Assembly: GCA_016271365.2 (NCBI GenBank)
Contig: CM057453.1
Coordinates: 501,245,001 to 501,309,000, forward strand
Direction: 5' to 3'
DNA: 64,000 bases
Origin: Neoceratodus forsteri
Taxonomy: Eukaryota; Chordata; Ceratodontiformes; Ceratodontidae
A program made the translations under genes and the position numbers. Below are positions 54,390 to 63,721 of this stretch, in pieces. The notes beneath the pieces were generated by a model. That model saw only the letters and a program-made list of their open reading frames with translations, was not told where the DNA came from and did not search any database. How positions within the stretch are numbered: position 1 is the first letter of the stretch; every line of letters starts with the position of its first letter.

Positions 54390-55790
54390 CAATGTATGTG
54401 GGTTGCTGCTATAACCCCCCTTTAGGAAGCCCAGCAGGTCTTACTGCTCACCTTGAAGGGATGGGAAGCCTCTCCCCCTCCAAGGACATAATCCTCCTTG
54501 GGGATTTCAACCTGGACTGGCTTAGTGCCCAGGAACCTGATTACTCTAACCAACTCAAGCTCCATGACCTAGACCAAATTATCACCATCCTTACCAGGCA
54601 CAACCCTAGTACCCAAAAACCATACACTTCTTGACTGGGTAATCACCAATAGAGAGGATAGGGTGCACCTATTGGGCACTCTGTCCGATGCCATTAGCGA
54701 TCACTCCCACACCTACCTGGTCTGGGCCTCTAAGACCAATCGCCAGCCCCCTAAACTACTCTCCTTCCGTAATTTCAATCACCCAGACATCCCTTCCCTC
54801 CCTCCTTCATGATGTTTGAGTGATAAACTGGTCAGCCTTCTATACCTTCTGACATGTCCGAAGCTGAGAGTTTCTTCACAACCGCACTCCTCCGTCTCCA
54901 AAATCAACGCTTCCCCCTGACTACTCACCAAGTTAGGGGTGGCTGCCTGCACTGGGTTACCAAAGCTCTCCTGACCATGATGGATCCACGATGGGTGTTA
55001 GACAAATTTCTCGTCGAACGCCCCGGCAGTGAAACCGGCAGGTCGACCGCATTTAGCAGTCGGCTGTCGGTTTCTCATGACACAAAGTGTTTTCTTCGGG
55101 GGCTTTGCCCCCGAACCCACCCACGTGGGGGACTGTGCCCCCCCACACCCCTCCACTAAGGATTATCAACTCCGAGTCAGTGCTGATTCGGGGTGGTGGT
55201 GCAGGACCCCCAACAGACAGTGCCCAGTTCCAGCGGGTCCCCTACAGCGGCTGTGGGTTACCTCGCTGTTGAACTGTCACTGTCGGGTGGGTATACCGAC
55301 CATGATAAGGGAAAGGGATAAGCTATGGTCAGCCAACAAAAAGGCCCCCTCCCCTGTCTGATGGAATGAATACTGGCAGCTATGAAACCATTGTAAACAG
55401 TCAGCCCTTGCCAAAAAGCATACCTTCTTTCAGGGCAAACAATGGGACAGTCTTGGTGACCCGCATTGCTTCTGGGGTGAGGTCAGCTCATTACTCAGCC
55501 CACGCACTCATAACCTCATTATTCACCTTGACACTCCCTCTGGACGTCTGGCCAACCCTGTTGCTGTGGCTGAGGCCTCCAATAAAAAATTCACAGACCT
55601 GTCTGCCCTCCTTAGGAAGCTGCCACCCCTGGTGACCACTGGTCTTTCAGATCATCCCCCCACCCATACCCCTCAAACTCCTCCCCTCGCTTCTTTCAAC
55701 TTCCAGACCATTACCCCCAGGGACACTGTCAAACTGCTGAAGAGCCTGCCTAGCCGGGGCAGCCCCGGGCAGCAATAGTCTTTTCCCTGC
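54390..55790 (+). pseudogene. L2-e ORF2, endonuclease remnant and linker
   Basis: 'IILLGDFNLDWLSAQEPD' (54,490) and a shifted 'LSDAISDHSHTYLVWASK' (54,680) mark the endonuclease C-terminal half. The linker 'TTHQVRGGCLHWVTKALLTM' breaks at 54,981 and resumes 'IRERDKLWSANKKAPSP' at 55,307 once the MITE is removed. Pre-RT linker with 'VAEASNKKFTDLSALL' and 'ITPRDTVKLLKSLPS' runs to 55,778. Several frameshifts. Confidence 0.75.
54982..55298 (-). mobile_element. Short DNA transposon (MITE family 'M'), copy 2, in L2-e
   Basis: Perfect 8-bp duplication ACCATGAT at 54,974-54,981 and 55,299-55,306. Its right end reverse-complemented (CGGTATACCCACCCGACAG) resembles the ends of copy 1 in L2-a. The reverse-complemented interior shares ACTCGGAGTTGATAATCC / ACTCAGAGTAAGAATCCT and a GGGGTGTG-rich stretch, so it is the same family inverted. 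The left end is more diverged. No coding capacity. Confidence 0.75.
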
Positions 55791-55791
55791 T

Positions 55792-57135
55792 ATGCTTAAA
55801 CTTATATCACCTGCCATCTTAAAACCACTCACCTACCTCTTTAACCTGGCATTGACTACCTCCTCAGTGCCCAGCACTTGGAAGCATGCCAGGGTGGTCC
55901 CGATTTTTAAGACTGGTGACCTGCTTTCCCCAGATAACTATCGGCCTATATCCTTGCTCTCCCACCCCAGTAAACTCCTGGAAAGGATTGTACACCGACA
56001 ACTGTCTGACTATATTGACACACATAACCTACTGTCCAGGCAGCAACACAGCTTCCATAAACATCACTCCACATCTTCCCTTGCACTGTTTACCAATCAT
56101 ATTCTTAGGAACATGGACCTTGGAAGGTTAACGGGTGCCGTCTTCGTCGACCTGTCTAAAGCTTTCGACCTGGTCGACCACACCCTGTTACTCTCCTCCC
56201 TCCACACCTTTGGCTGCTCTACTGAGACCACGTGGTGGTTTCAAGGTTACCTGTCAGATAGATCTCAGTCTTTATGTGTAGGATTTTGCACCTCCCCAGC
56301 CCTCCCAGTTGCTGCCGGTGTACTCCAGTGCTCCATCCTGGGCCCACTCTTATTCTCCCTGTTTATAAACTCTCCTCTCTCTGACTGTCTCACTTGTGAT
56401 GCCCTATTTTATGCAGGTGACCTTATCCTCTTCACTAGTGACAAGGCTCTTGAGAATATATCCAGGGCTTTATCCAATAACTACTCTGCGGCGCACACCT
56501 GGTTCCACTCACATCACCTAATTGTTAATGCTAAAAAGAATAAATCCATGCTGTTTGGATCTAAACCTTTCCTATCTAAGGTCGGCAAGGTTGGGTCCAC
56601 CCTCTCAGTAGTCTCACCGGATGACACTGTACTTGAAAATGTACTGACTTTCAAATATCTGGGAGTTATCCTGGACCCATCTCTCTCCTTTTCCGATCAT
56701 ATCTCCTCTGTTATCCACCGTATTAAACAGAAACTTGGTGTGGCTTATCGGATAAAGTCACTCCTGACCAGGGAAGCCCATTTAGCCATTGCCCAAGGCA
56801 ACCTGCTACCCTTGCTTGACCACTGCTCCCCTATTTATTCACACACATCCTCAGCCTTGCATGCGCGCCTCTGCTCCACGTACAACAACATATGTGGTTT
56901 CACTCTCCTGGCACCATATTCCACTCACCACTGCCACCTCTACCAGACTCTTGGCTGGCTCCCACTACACTGCAAATTTGATTGCGGGCTTGGCTGCCTC
57001 CTGGACAGAGCCATCAGGCATGGTGAAGCCTCCCCTTATACATCTCTCATCAAGACCAGAACTCCCTTGAGGTGTCTGCATGCATCCTCAGTCCCCCCCC
57101 ATGGATATCCCAAAAGTCTCCTTGGCTATGGGTAG
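55792..57135 (+). CDS. L2-e ORF2, reverse transcriptase (447 codons open)
   Basis: One open frame covers nearly the whole RT: 'DNYRPISLLSHPSKLLERIV', 'LLSRQQHSFHKHHSTSSLAL', 'VFVDLSKAFDLVDHTLLLSS' (56,135-56,195), 'AGVLQCSILGPLLFSLFINS' (Gly and Cys replace the usual P-Q-G), and the catalytic box as 'FYAGDLILF' at 56,410-56,421, where the first catalytic Asp is Gly. The thumb has 'VNAKKNKSMLFGSK', 'FKYLGVILDPSLSFSDH' and 'QTLGWLPLHCKFDCGL'. Despite the open frame, the lost Asp should abolish polymerase activity. The C-terminus continues in another frame to 57,268. Confidence 0.9.
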   Translation: MLKLISPAILKPLTYLFNLALTTSSVPSTWKHARVVPIFKTGDLLSPDNYRPISLLSHPSKLLERIVHRQLSDYIDTHNLLSRQQHSFHKHHSTSSLALFTNHILRNMDLGRLTGAVFVDLSKAFDLVDHTLLLSSLHTFGCSTETTWWFQGYLSDRSQSLCVGFCTSPALPVAAGVLQCSILGPLLFSLFINSPLSDCLTCDALFYAGDLILFTSDKALENISRALSNNYSAAHTWFHSHHLIVNAKKNKSMLFGSKPFLSKVGKVGSTLSVVSPDDTVLENVLTFKYLGVILDPSLSFSDHISSVIHRIKQKLGVAYRIKSLLTREAHLAIAQGNLLPLLDHCSPIYSHTSSALHARLCSTYNNICGFTLLAPYSTHHCHLYQTLGWLPLHCKFDCGLGCLLDRAIRHGEASPYTSLIKTRTPLRCLHASSVPPHGYPKSLLGYG

Positions 57136-57268
57136 CAGAGTATTATCTGTCGCTGCTCCCACTCTGTGGAACAGAATCCCCCTGCCCATCCACTCTCTAG
57201 ACTCCCATGCCACTTTCAAGACACATCTCAAATCCTGGCTGCCTGATGAAGCCACATGCCGTTGCTAG

Positions 57269-57700
57269 CTTGGATAACCCTTCCCCCTTCCTTTCTGGCT
57301 CTTCCCGCTTGGGCTGCTTTGGCCTACCCTGCCCTCTTTCATTTCTTTGGACTCCTGTCTTACATTTCTCACTGCCTGCTTCTTGGGCTCTCCCACTTGG
57401 CTATTATCTTATGTATTTTGTTTGCTTGTTTTACATCATGCATTAATTTGCATTGGTCACTTATCCTGAGTAAATTATTGTAAAATAGTTGTTGCTTATC
57501 ATGATGTACTGACTGTTTTTTCAGCCTCTCATTATTTTACATTCCTATGTCACATTCTTTGTTCACCAATGACGTCTGTATCCATTTCATTCACCAATGA
57601 TGTCTGTATATCCACATGGCTTGTGTTCATTGTATAACTTGTCACTACCTCTGTAACTGCCGCCTGTGTGGCCCAGGTCATGCCTGAAAACGGACCCTGG
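57269..57700 (+). other. L2-e 3' UTR
   Basis: Pyrimidine-rich and non-coding, leading to the conserved tail hairpin and (TAAA)n of L2-e. Confidence 0.55.
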
Positions 57701-57744
57701 ATCAGTGCACTTACTCGGTTACCAAATACTTAAATAAATAAATA

Positions 57745-58615
57745 AATTGACCCATCATCTAAGACCCATTTCTCCCCTTTCTTAAGTCTGACGATACCAT
57801 CCTTCTTGTCTCTGTTTTCATTTATGTAGCTAAAGAAGGCCTTTTCCCCCCTTCTTTATCCCCTCAGCTATTTGGTGCTCCTTCTGTGCTTAGGCCTGCT
57901 TTACCTTCCTTCTTGCTAGTTTGGCCAGTCTCTGTAATTCCTTCTCATCTTCCACCCTCGCTGTTCTTTTGCTCTTCCTATAGGCAGCTGTCTTTTCTCT
58001 TACTATTCTAACAACCTTCCCGTTGAACCAGCTTGACAGTCTCGCTTCTCTTTTCTTGCTCTTAATTTTTATGCAACTGCATGTCGCTTTTTGAATGCCC
58101 CCCCCCAATGGTTTCCCATAGTCTTTCTACCTCTATTCTTTCAACTATGCTCCCCAGGTCCTCCCTAATCATTTCTCTCATTTTTTTAAAGTTTGCTTTT
58201 TTGAAGTCCAACACCCTGGTTTTTGTTGGGATGTCTTCCTTAATCATGTCTAGCCTGAACCACACTGTGCTGTGGTTGCTTCCACCCAGGGGCTCCCTAA
58301 TGTCAATCTCCTGTATGTACTCCCCATTAGTGAGCACTAGGTCCAGATTGCTTCCCCTCTGGTGGGACCTGTCACATGCTGTATCAGGAAGCCATCCTGG
58401 ATCACATTTAGGATTTCTTGACTTCTGGCACAGGTTATGGCGGGAGTGGCCCAGTCTATTTTGGGCAGGTTAACGTCCCATGTCACTACTACCCCCTCTC
58501 TCTGCTGTGTTCCTCAACTGCGAACACAGTTCTCTGTTCTTCTCCTCGCCCTGGTTTGGTGGTCTATATATGATCCCTACCCTGATGTTCGTGCCCCAAG
58601 TGCAGATCACAGACT
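57745..58615 (-). pseudogene. CR1 ORF2, endonuclease C-terminal half and linker (in ERV integrase)
   Basis: Minus strand: 'IRVGIIYRPPNQGEE' (58,575), then in shifted frames 'LPKIDWATPAITC'-like, 'LVLTNGEYIQEIDIREPLGG' and 'SNHSTVWFRLDM' (58,250; the SDH-type catalytic end with Asp replaced by Asn), followed by the basic linker 'LSSWFNGKVVRIVREKTAAY' and 'LQRLAKLARRKVKQA'. It links to the RT at 54,366 across L2-e. Confidence 0.8.
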
Positions 58616-58619
58616 GCAA

Positions 58620-58678
58620 GAAACCCATAGAACAAATGGTACCATGCCAATCAGTTAAAACTGTACAAAGATGATTAA
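58620..58678 (+). pseudogene. pol: ERV pol C-terminus (integrase tail)
   Basis: 'KWYHANQLKLYKDD' followed by TAA at 58,676-58,678. The W-x-H-x-N-Q-L-K pattern is usual at the end of retroviral/gypsy integrases. It places the env ATG (58,671) eight bases inside the pol end. Confidence 0.7.
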
Positions 58679-60666
58679 ATGTTCCTTTAATGCTCATTCC
58701 CCTGGTCGGGGAGGGAGACCTATATGTTTACCTTGTTTTTTTTCATTTCAAGAAAATTATAATGATCTTTCTGTATGCTTCAATCACACAATTGCAACAG
58801 CTGCACTTTTTCTTACCATCATTCCAGCATCAAAAGAAAAACCTGTACAATGCCCCACTCTGGAGCCAGGCCCATCCAGTGGCCTGGCAGCAACCTCCAT
58901 CCCTGGGACTTTCATTAATAATGTACAATTTATGCATGTTCCTGTTGTTTTGAACCTCACACATTGGAACATGGCTGAGTTTGGTCATAGTTCATCCACT
59001 AACGTGTCACAGTTGCACACTGTAATGTTGTTAGATTTAATGGCAGCATATCAAGCACATGCACAGGACCCTGTAGTTTGGCATCACACAACTGAACACC
59101 GAGGAGTGTTCAGGCCTAAATGCCTGGAAAGGAGTTTAGGTGTAGCTGGTGTAACAGGCATAGAAGGCACTGTTACAGGTATGTTTGGGACAGGAATGTT
59201 AGTTTGGAACCAAGCCAATTTGGCCCATATTCAAAGACATAACAAAATTTTGAACAGCAAATTAGGCCATGATGTGGTACAGCCCATGCTACATGGTATG
59301 GAGGGTATTTCCCAAGAGGAAAGATTCACAGTGTATAACATGCACGATATTGTACATTTATTCAATGAGACCCAAAACAAAGTCAATGAATTGATCTTCC
59401 AAAACAATAAAGAGGATAAAAAGCAACACATAGGCAGGGAAATCATTTGTTCAGCATATAGGAATTTTTCTATGAACACTATCACAATCTCTTCTGGGAT
59501 CTGGAATCCAGAAGGATCTCAGATTTGATCCATGATAGATGTATGGCCACATGGTACTGCCACCATTGTAAGACCCTATCATGTACTACCAAGTGCATGG
59601 ATAGGACTGTGTCCTTTTCTTTGACCACAGCACAGCACTTGGGTTATGTGACTCCACATCCGAATCAAGGACCCTGCTACACTATAAGTCAATGCAGTAC
59701 CTGGGACACTATGTATGTTACATTCACTGTATCTCTTCCAGTTTTTGACACAGATTCTTCAGTCTTTGACAAGCTTGCATCTATCAACTCTATGGGAGAT
59801 CTAGAGGGCAGCATATACCAAGAATGGATCAACTTGCCTCTTTTGCTGGTTTTTCATCCCCAACTGAATGCTTGGGTGGCCCCGCATACAGACTGTTATG
59901 CCAAACGGGACTACCACTATTTGTGCAGATGTGACATTTTTGATGTTACTGTGCCAGTTTGTGGTTACTCACTGAACTCTATGGACTGGTCATATACATT
60001 TGATGATGACTTATTTGCCAATCAGACTGTTAATGTCACTGTTCTTTTTGAAAGCCAAATATCAACGCCTCCAGAGATGCCTCCCAAGAAGATGTATGAT
60101 GCCTCACCAGCAAGATGATGAATGCTTCCATTACCTGCCCAGTCCAACACATGAAGTGGTGACTTCCTCAAGTTCACGTGACCTACAAGTCTGATGGATA
60201 ATACTTAGTTCTAACCAACTACTAGACCTTCACCTATGGATCTTTGGTGTGTGATGGCACTATGCCCAACTTCTGTTTTGTACCTCACCAGCGTTCAGTC
60301 ATTGGCCATGCGGTTATTGTCCCTGTTCCTACAACAGAACGTGATTATATTGATAGTGACCCTGACTATCTGAATGCTATAGTACAGTATTTACCAGTTT
60401 TTAATGTGTATATCGACCCACTCACCCTGGATCTTAAATCCTTGTTAGAAAGAAAGGATACACATCTCATCCATGTCAGCAACAACGTTACTAAGGCAGG
60501 TGATTCTCTAAATGCTCTATTTCATGATGGTGACTTAAGCACTGCATTGTCCAACACTTGGTTGGAACTCACATTCAAAGGTTTTGTTGTTATTCAAGTT
60601 TCCTTAATTGTTTTTCTGATTGTTACCTTATGCTGTTTACGATGCATGCTCAAACAGCGTGCATAA
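58671..60666 (+). pseudogene. env: ERV env: class-I-fusion-like glycoprotein with long F1-type ectodomain
   Basis: Starts at an ATG overlapping the pol stop (ATGATTAA), 665 codons in total. Frame 1 is open for 285 codons (58,671-59,528): hydrophobic leader segment ('TIATAALFLTII'), sequons ('NHT', 'NLT'), then after 'PKCLERS' a glycine-rich, fusion-peptide-like stretch ('GVAGVTGIEGTVTGMFGTGM', about 59,139-59,198). A heptad-like helix follows ('HIQRHNKILNSKLG'). Block 2 (59,525-60,118) is Cys-rich; block 3 (60,244-60,666) has 'NNVTKAGDSLNAL' just before a membrane segment ('VVIQVSLIVFLIVTLCCL') and a short basic tail. Known class I proteins mediate membrane fusion. One stop near 59,526 and a frame change near 60,118-60,240 break it. 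No clear polybasic cleavage site remains. Confidence 0.8.
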
Positions 60667-60750
60667 TTGAAATTTCTCTATGAAACTCACTCAGCCCATA
60701 TGTAGACCTGCCACACTTTCCCAGTAAGTGTTGCCTTTCTATTCAGGCAA

Positions 60751-60766
60751 CAAGGGGGGTGGGATA
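60751..60766 (+). promoter_or_regulatory. Polypurine tract
   Basis: AAGGGGGGTGGGATA lies immediately before the TG of the 3' LTR. This is the RNase-H-resistant primer for plus-strand DNA in retroviruses. Only one T interrupts the purines before the last bases. Confidence 0.8.
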
Positions 60767-61290
60767 TGTAGCTCTGCCAGACCTGCCGTCCCTAATGTGG
60801 ACTACCATTTTCTATTATACAACATGAGGTATACCAATATTTATTGATGCTTACTGTGATGCACTTATAAACCACCTACAGGTATTAGCCATACTATTAT
60901 GATCAGCACAATATAATGAATCATTCTATTGTAACATGAAGTAGCTGTAGTCAGCATAATACTTATCACTGTGCATACTCAACACATAACGGCCTTGGGT
61001 GTAAGTCGCTCACTATGTACACCAATAGAAATGCTTTGTCTAGCATCTCTACTATGCAAATGAGCCAGTTACCAGGTAACAGGACCCTCTTATCTCTAAG
61101 TATATAACTTTGTGTAAGAGTATTGTTCTCTGAGTTTTGTTATGATGACACCCAGTGTTTGGAGGATCCGGACTCTCAGCAGATATTATTGCTGTCCTTT
61201 TTACATGTTCTTGGGAATAAATCTTTATTCTGTGCACCTGTCTCCTGCGTTGTATTTTGTCTTCAGGTTTAGATCCTGCTAAATCCAACA
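60767..61290 (+). repeat. 3' LTR of endogenous retrovirus
   Basis: Begins TGTAGCTCTGCCAGACCTGC and ends AAATCCAACA, 524 bp. TATATAA at 61,101-61,107 and AATAAA at 61,216-61,221 match the 5' LTR positions. Flanked on the right by CTTC and then DIRS recombinase codons. Confidence 0.9.
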
Positions 61291-61945
61291 CTTCCCATCC
61301 ATAATCCATTTCTGACTCCGGACCTGAATTTTGTTCTGGAGAAACTTACTTTAGCTCCTTTTGAGTCAACTGTGACATGCAAGCTCTGTTTCATGTCTTG
61401 GAAAGTGTTATTTTAGTTGATATTACTTCTGCTCAAAGGATTTCCGAGCTTCAGGCTCTTATATGCTAGCCTCCTTATTTGATTTTCCACAAAGACAGAG
61501 TGTCTTTGCATTCCAATCCTAGGTTCTTAGCAAAGGTGGTATCTGAGTTTACCCTGAATCAGACTATCCACCTGCCTGCTTATTTTCCTGAGCATGCCAA
61601 TTCAGGGGAAGCATTGCTCCATACTCTAGATTTACATAGGCATTATGTTCACTGCACAAAGGACTGCAGGAAGTCCTTGTAGTTTTTTGTTTCCTTCACC
61701 CCTAGACAAGAGGGTGTTCCAGTTTCAAAACAGTAATTGTTCAAATGGTTGGCCAGCTGTATTACTTTCTGTCACAGGAAGTATGGTAAGGAACTTGCTG
61801 CAGTTGTTCATGGCCATTCAACTAGAAGCATGGCCACTTCTGTAGCCTGTTTCAGGAACATGTCAGCTGCAGAAATGTATGCTGCTGCAACTTGGAGTAC
61901 TGTCCACACTTTCACAAAACACTACAATCTTGATATTGCCTCATG
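61291..61945 (+). pseudogene. DIRS-like tyrosine recombinase, C-terminal catalytic part
   Basis: Resumes 'IHNPFLTPDLNFVLEKLTLA' directly after the provirus, then 'SAQRISELQALIC', 'ANSGEALLHTLDLHRHYV' and, after two frame changes, 'HSTRSMATSVA' and 'AATWSTVHTFTKHYNLDI'. The tyrosine-recombinase H-x-x-R (His 61,815-61,817, Arg 61,824-61,826) and the nucleophile-position Tyr (61,923-61,925) are present. Such enzymes join DIRS circles to DNA without target duplication. Stops near 61,466 and 61,681 kill it. Confidence 0.8.
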
Positions 61946-61989
61946 AAGAAGGGCAGGGTTCAGCCTAGCTGTGCTTCAAGGCTTTCTTT

Positions 61990-62510
61990 CTTAGGCCTGT
62001 AGCCTCCAGCCACCCGGACTGTCTCTGTGGCAGTACTGCTTGGGACTCATTCCATAGGTGTGGCCTGATGAAAGAGATATCCTCAAAAAAGATAGAACAG
62101 TTATGTACTTACTGTAACAGTAGATTTTTACAAGAATCTCTTTCATCAGGCCATGCTGTCCCACCCTTGCACTCAAAGCTTCTTCGGTCTCTCTCTCTCT
62201 CTCTCTACCTGCTGTTCCAGCTTTGCCTGTTAGGTAGCTGGACACTTCAACTCTCTCCTAGTTCCCTGAAGGGAGATCCTTTGAGTATGATCTCTGATGG
62301 GGAACTGAGGAGGGAGATGGACTGCACACATTTATATATGAAGGACATCAATGTCAGACATTGTCATGGGCAGCCCCTGGTACTGCTTGCAAAAAGTTTC
62401 TGTGTGGTCCTAGTGCCTGGCAGCTTTAGTCCGATAGGTGTGGCCTGATGAAAGATATTCTCTTGAAGATCTACTGTTATGGGAAGTATGTAACTGTTCT
62501 TTTCTGATTG
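61990..62510 (+). repeat. DIRS right-end inverted modules
   Basis: TGGCCTGATGAAAGAGAT (62,061-62,078) is exactly inverted at 62,136-62,153, and between them lies AACAGTTATGTACTTACTGT AACAGTAGAT. A second module at 62,441-62,505 repeats TGGCCTGATGAAAGA and then carries ATCTACTGTTATGGGAAGTA, the inverted form of that core. DIRS elements use such complementary repeats to circularise. CTCTCTCTCT at 62,191-62,208 is a small microsatellite. Confidence 0.75.
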
Positions 62511-62795
62511 GGGGAAAGCCACTCTGATAGGTGCAGTGCTATTGGCTGTAGGGTAGTCCCAGGGGAGGGCAAAGCAACATCATCAGTGATTAAAAAATAA
62601 TTAAGGAGAAAAAGAATAAAAAACAAACAAACAAAAACACCAAAGAAAATTTTTTACCACTGATTTAGGTGGTACAGTGCTGCTGGCTGTGAAGGGGTAG
62701 GCCCATGGATGGGCAAAGCAGCAGAGAGAAAGAGAGACTGTGGTGGTTGTGCTGGAGGAGGTGTAAGGGGCCAAAAAAGCATGCAAACTACAAAA
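62511..62795. repeat. Diverged direct repeat of unknown origin
   Basis: TAGGTGCAGTGCTATTGGCTG (62,530) and TAGGTGGTACAGTGCTGCTGGCTG (62,665) open two copies of about 57 bp that both end GGGCAAAGCA(A/G)CA. An A-rich spacer separates them. No gene. Confidence 0.5.
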
Positions 62796-63007
62796 CAAGG
62801 GCATGATTCTAGAAAGAAAATTACGCCAGATGCAAGTAACGCAATTGTGGAAGTTACGCAACTGTGACATGCAAGATACGGGCTATTCTAGAACCTGTGA
62901 GAATACGCCAAATGCAACTGCACAAGTCACGACATGCAAGATACACCATATAAAAGGGCTTTACATGCAGTTGTGGCCCAACATACATCAGCAGATATGC
63001 CACAGCC

Positions 63008-63415
63008 ATGGCAGAAGCTGCAGCTGAAAGACAGAGGAGGAAGAAGAATTTCAGCCATGAGGAGGTTAACACACCGGTGGAGCAAATAGACCACCACAAT
63101 GCACGCCTCATGAGTTGTGGAGGGGATGCCAAGAGGAGGGATAAATGCAAGAGGGCATGGTACAGGGTGACACGCAGAGTCAATGCTATTGCTGCACAGT
63201 GCAGGACAGCCCGAGATGTACAAAGGAAGTACAATGACCTTAAGCGCCTGGTGAAGTGCTAGATGGAGCACAACAGGCGCAGTGCACAGGGGGCGACCCA
63301 CCCAGCAGGAGCCACTCAGCAGCATCGAGAGGAGGATAGCAGCACATCTCAGCAAGTAGAGCATCACTGGAGTAACACAGCTGGACACATTCAGATAGCG
63401 GATGGCCACAGGTAG
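63008..63415 (+). pseudogene. Harbinger-type Myb/SANT-like DNA-binding protein (second copy, different family)
   Basis: ATG 63,008 starts a basic N-terminus ('ERQRRKKNFSHEE'). The Myb/SANT-like domain follows: 'VNTPVEQIDHHNARLMS', 'KRAWYRVTRRVNAIAAQCRT' and 'VQRKYNDLKRLVK'. A TAG at 63,260 stops it, but the same frame continues with a Gln/Ser/His-rich tail to about 63,412, so the stop may be a mutation. It is the accessory protein type of PIF/Harbinger transposons. The element likely starts near 62,800 and its transposase, if any, lies beyond the window. Confidence 0.65.
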
Positions 63416-63721
63416 GGACAAACAACCAGCAATGTATGTGACAGGCCAGACATGGCAACAGCACCGAAGCCAATGGCAAAGGCAGGGTGGGTGGAGTGAC
63501 AATGTGTAGGCAGATGTAATGGTGGGGAGGCATGCCACAGGAATGCCACATGGCCTCAGCTGGCCACAGAGTGGGCCAAGGGAACCAGACAATAGCAAGG
63601 GGCAGGCCAGGGACAGGCATGTGTGCTGCTGACATGTGCAGCAGTGCAAAGGAATGACCCACATCCAACAGTGGAGGGGCTGGCATGTGCACATGAAACT
63701 GGAGAGGGGGGCTGTGCACAG
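63416..63721. other. Purine-rich non-coding stretch
   Basis: GC-rich sequence with several GGCCA/GGGCAGG words, between the Myb/SANT remnant and the minisatellite. No gene recognised; probably interior of the Harbinger-type element. Confidence 0.4.

Larger units (their letters stand above)
54377..57744 (+). mobile_element. L2-e: L2-like LINE inserted in the CR1
   Basis: Imperfect target duplication AATTGGCCAT (54,367-54,376) / AATTGACCCAT (57,745-57,755). CR1 codons resume on the far side ('GEKWVLDDG'). The 5' end is truncated in the endonuclease. The 3' end has GGTCATGCCTGAAAACGGAC and TTAAATAAATAAATAAAT, the same tail type as L2-b. It carries a MITE at 54,982-55,298. Confidence 0.85.
51994..58615 (-). 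mobile_element. CR1-like LINE inserted in ERV integrase, itself carrying a SINE and L2-e
   Basis: Minus strand from an endonuclease fragment (about 58,615, 'TNIRVGIIYRPPNQ') to a CR1 3' end at about 52,000 ('TGTGATCTCCTTCTGCTGGC' and a TTCGTATGTTTGTATG tail). Integrase codons lie on both sides ('SPAVY' left; 'KWYHANQL' right), which proves insertion. The SINE at 52,273 and L2-e at 54,377 each have duplications within it. Confidence 0.85.
44822..61290 (+). mobile_element. Endogenous retrovirus (lokiretrovirus-like) with gag, pro, pol and env
   Basis: Two LTRs, a PBS candidate, gag, pro, RT with two RNase-H-like regions, integrase with GPY/F-like C-terminus, env and a polypurine tract in the canonical order. 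Subtracting nested insertions (L2 tail, inverted SINE, and the CR1 block of about 6.6 kb) leaves about 9.3 kb, a normal provirus size. Every gene is mutated. Classification leans on the pol resemblance to Ty3/gypsy-like retroviruses, the lack of gag knuckles and the F-protein-like env layout. Confidence 0.85.
42929..62510 (+). mobile_element. DIRS-like element, split by a provirus
   Basis: RT, RNase H and the N-terminal recombinase lie left of the provirus; the C-terminal recombinase and inverted terminal modules lie right of it. The frame 'GILQLKPP / IHNPFLTPDLNFVLEKL' resumes across the insertion, so these are two halves of one element. The left end is truncated at a SINE tail. The right end contains the complementary repeats expected of DIRS. 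Confidence 0.85.

Noticed and set aside
58671..59140. Furin-type cleavage site before the env fusion-peptide-like segment
   Set aside because: The nearest basic residues ('PKCLERS') do not form R-x-K/R-R. It may have decayed, but I cannot claim it.
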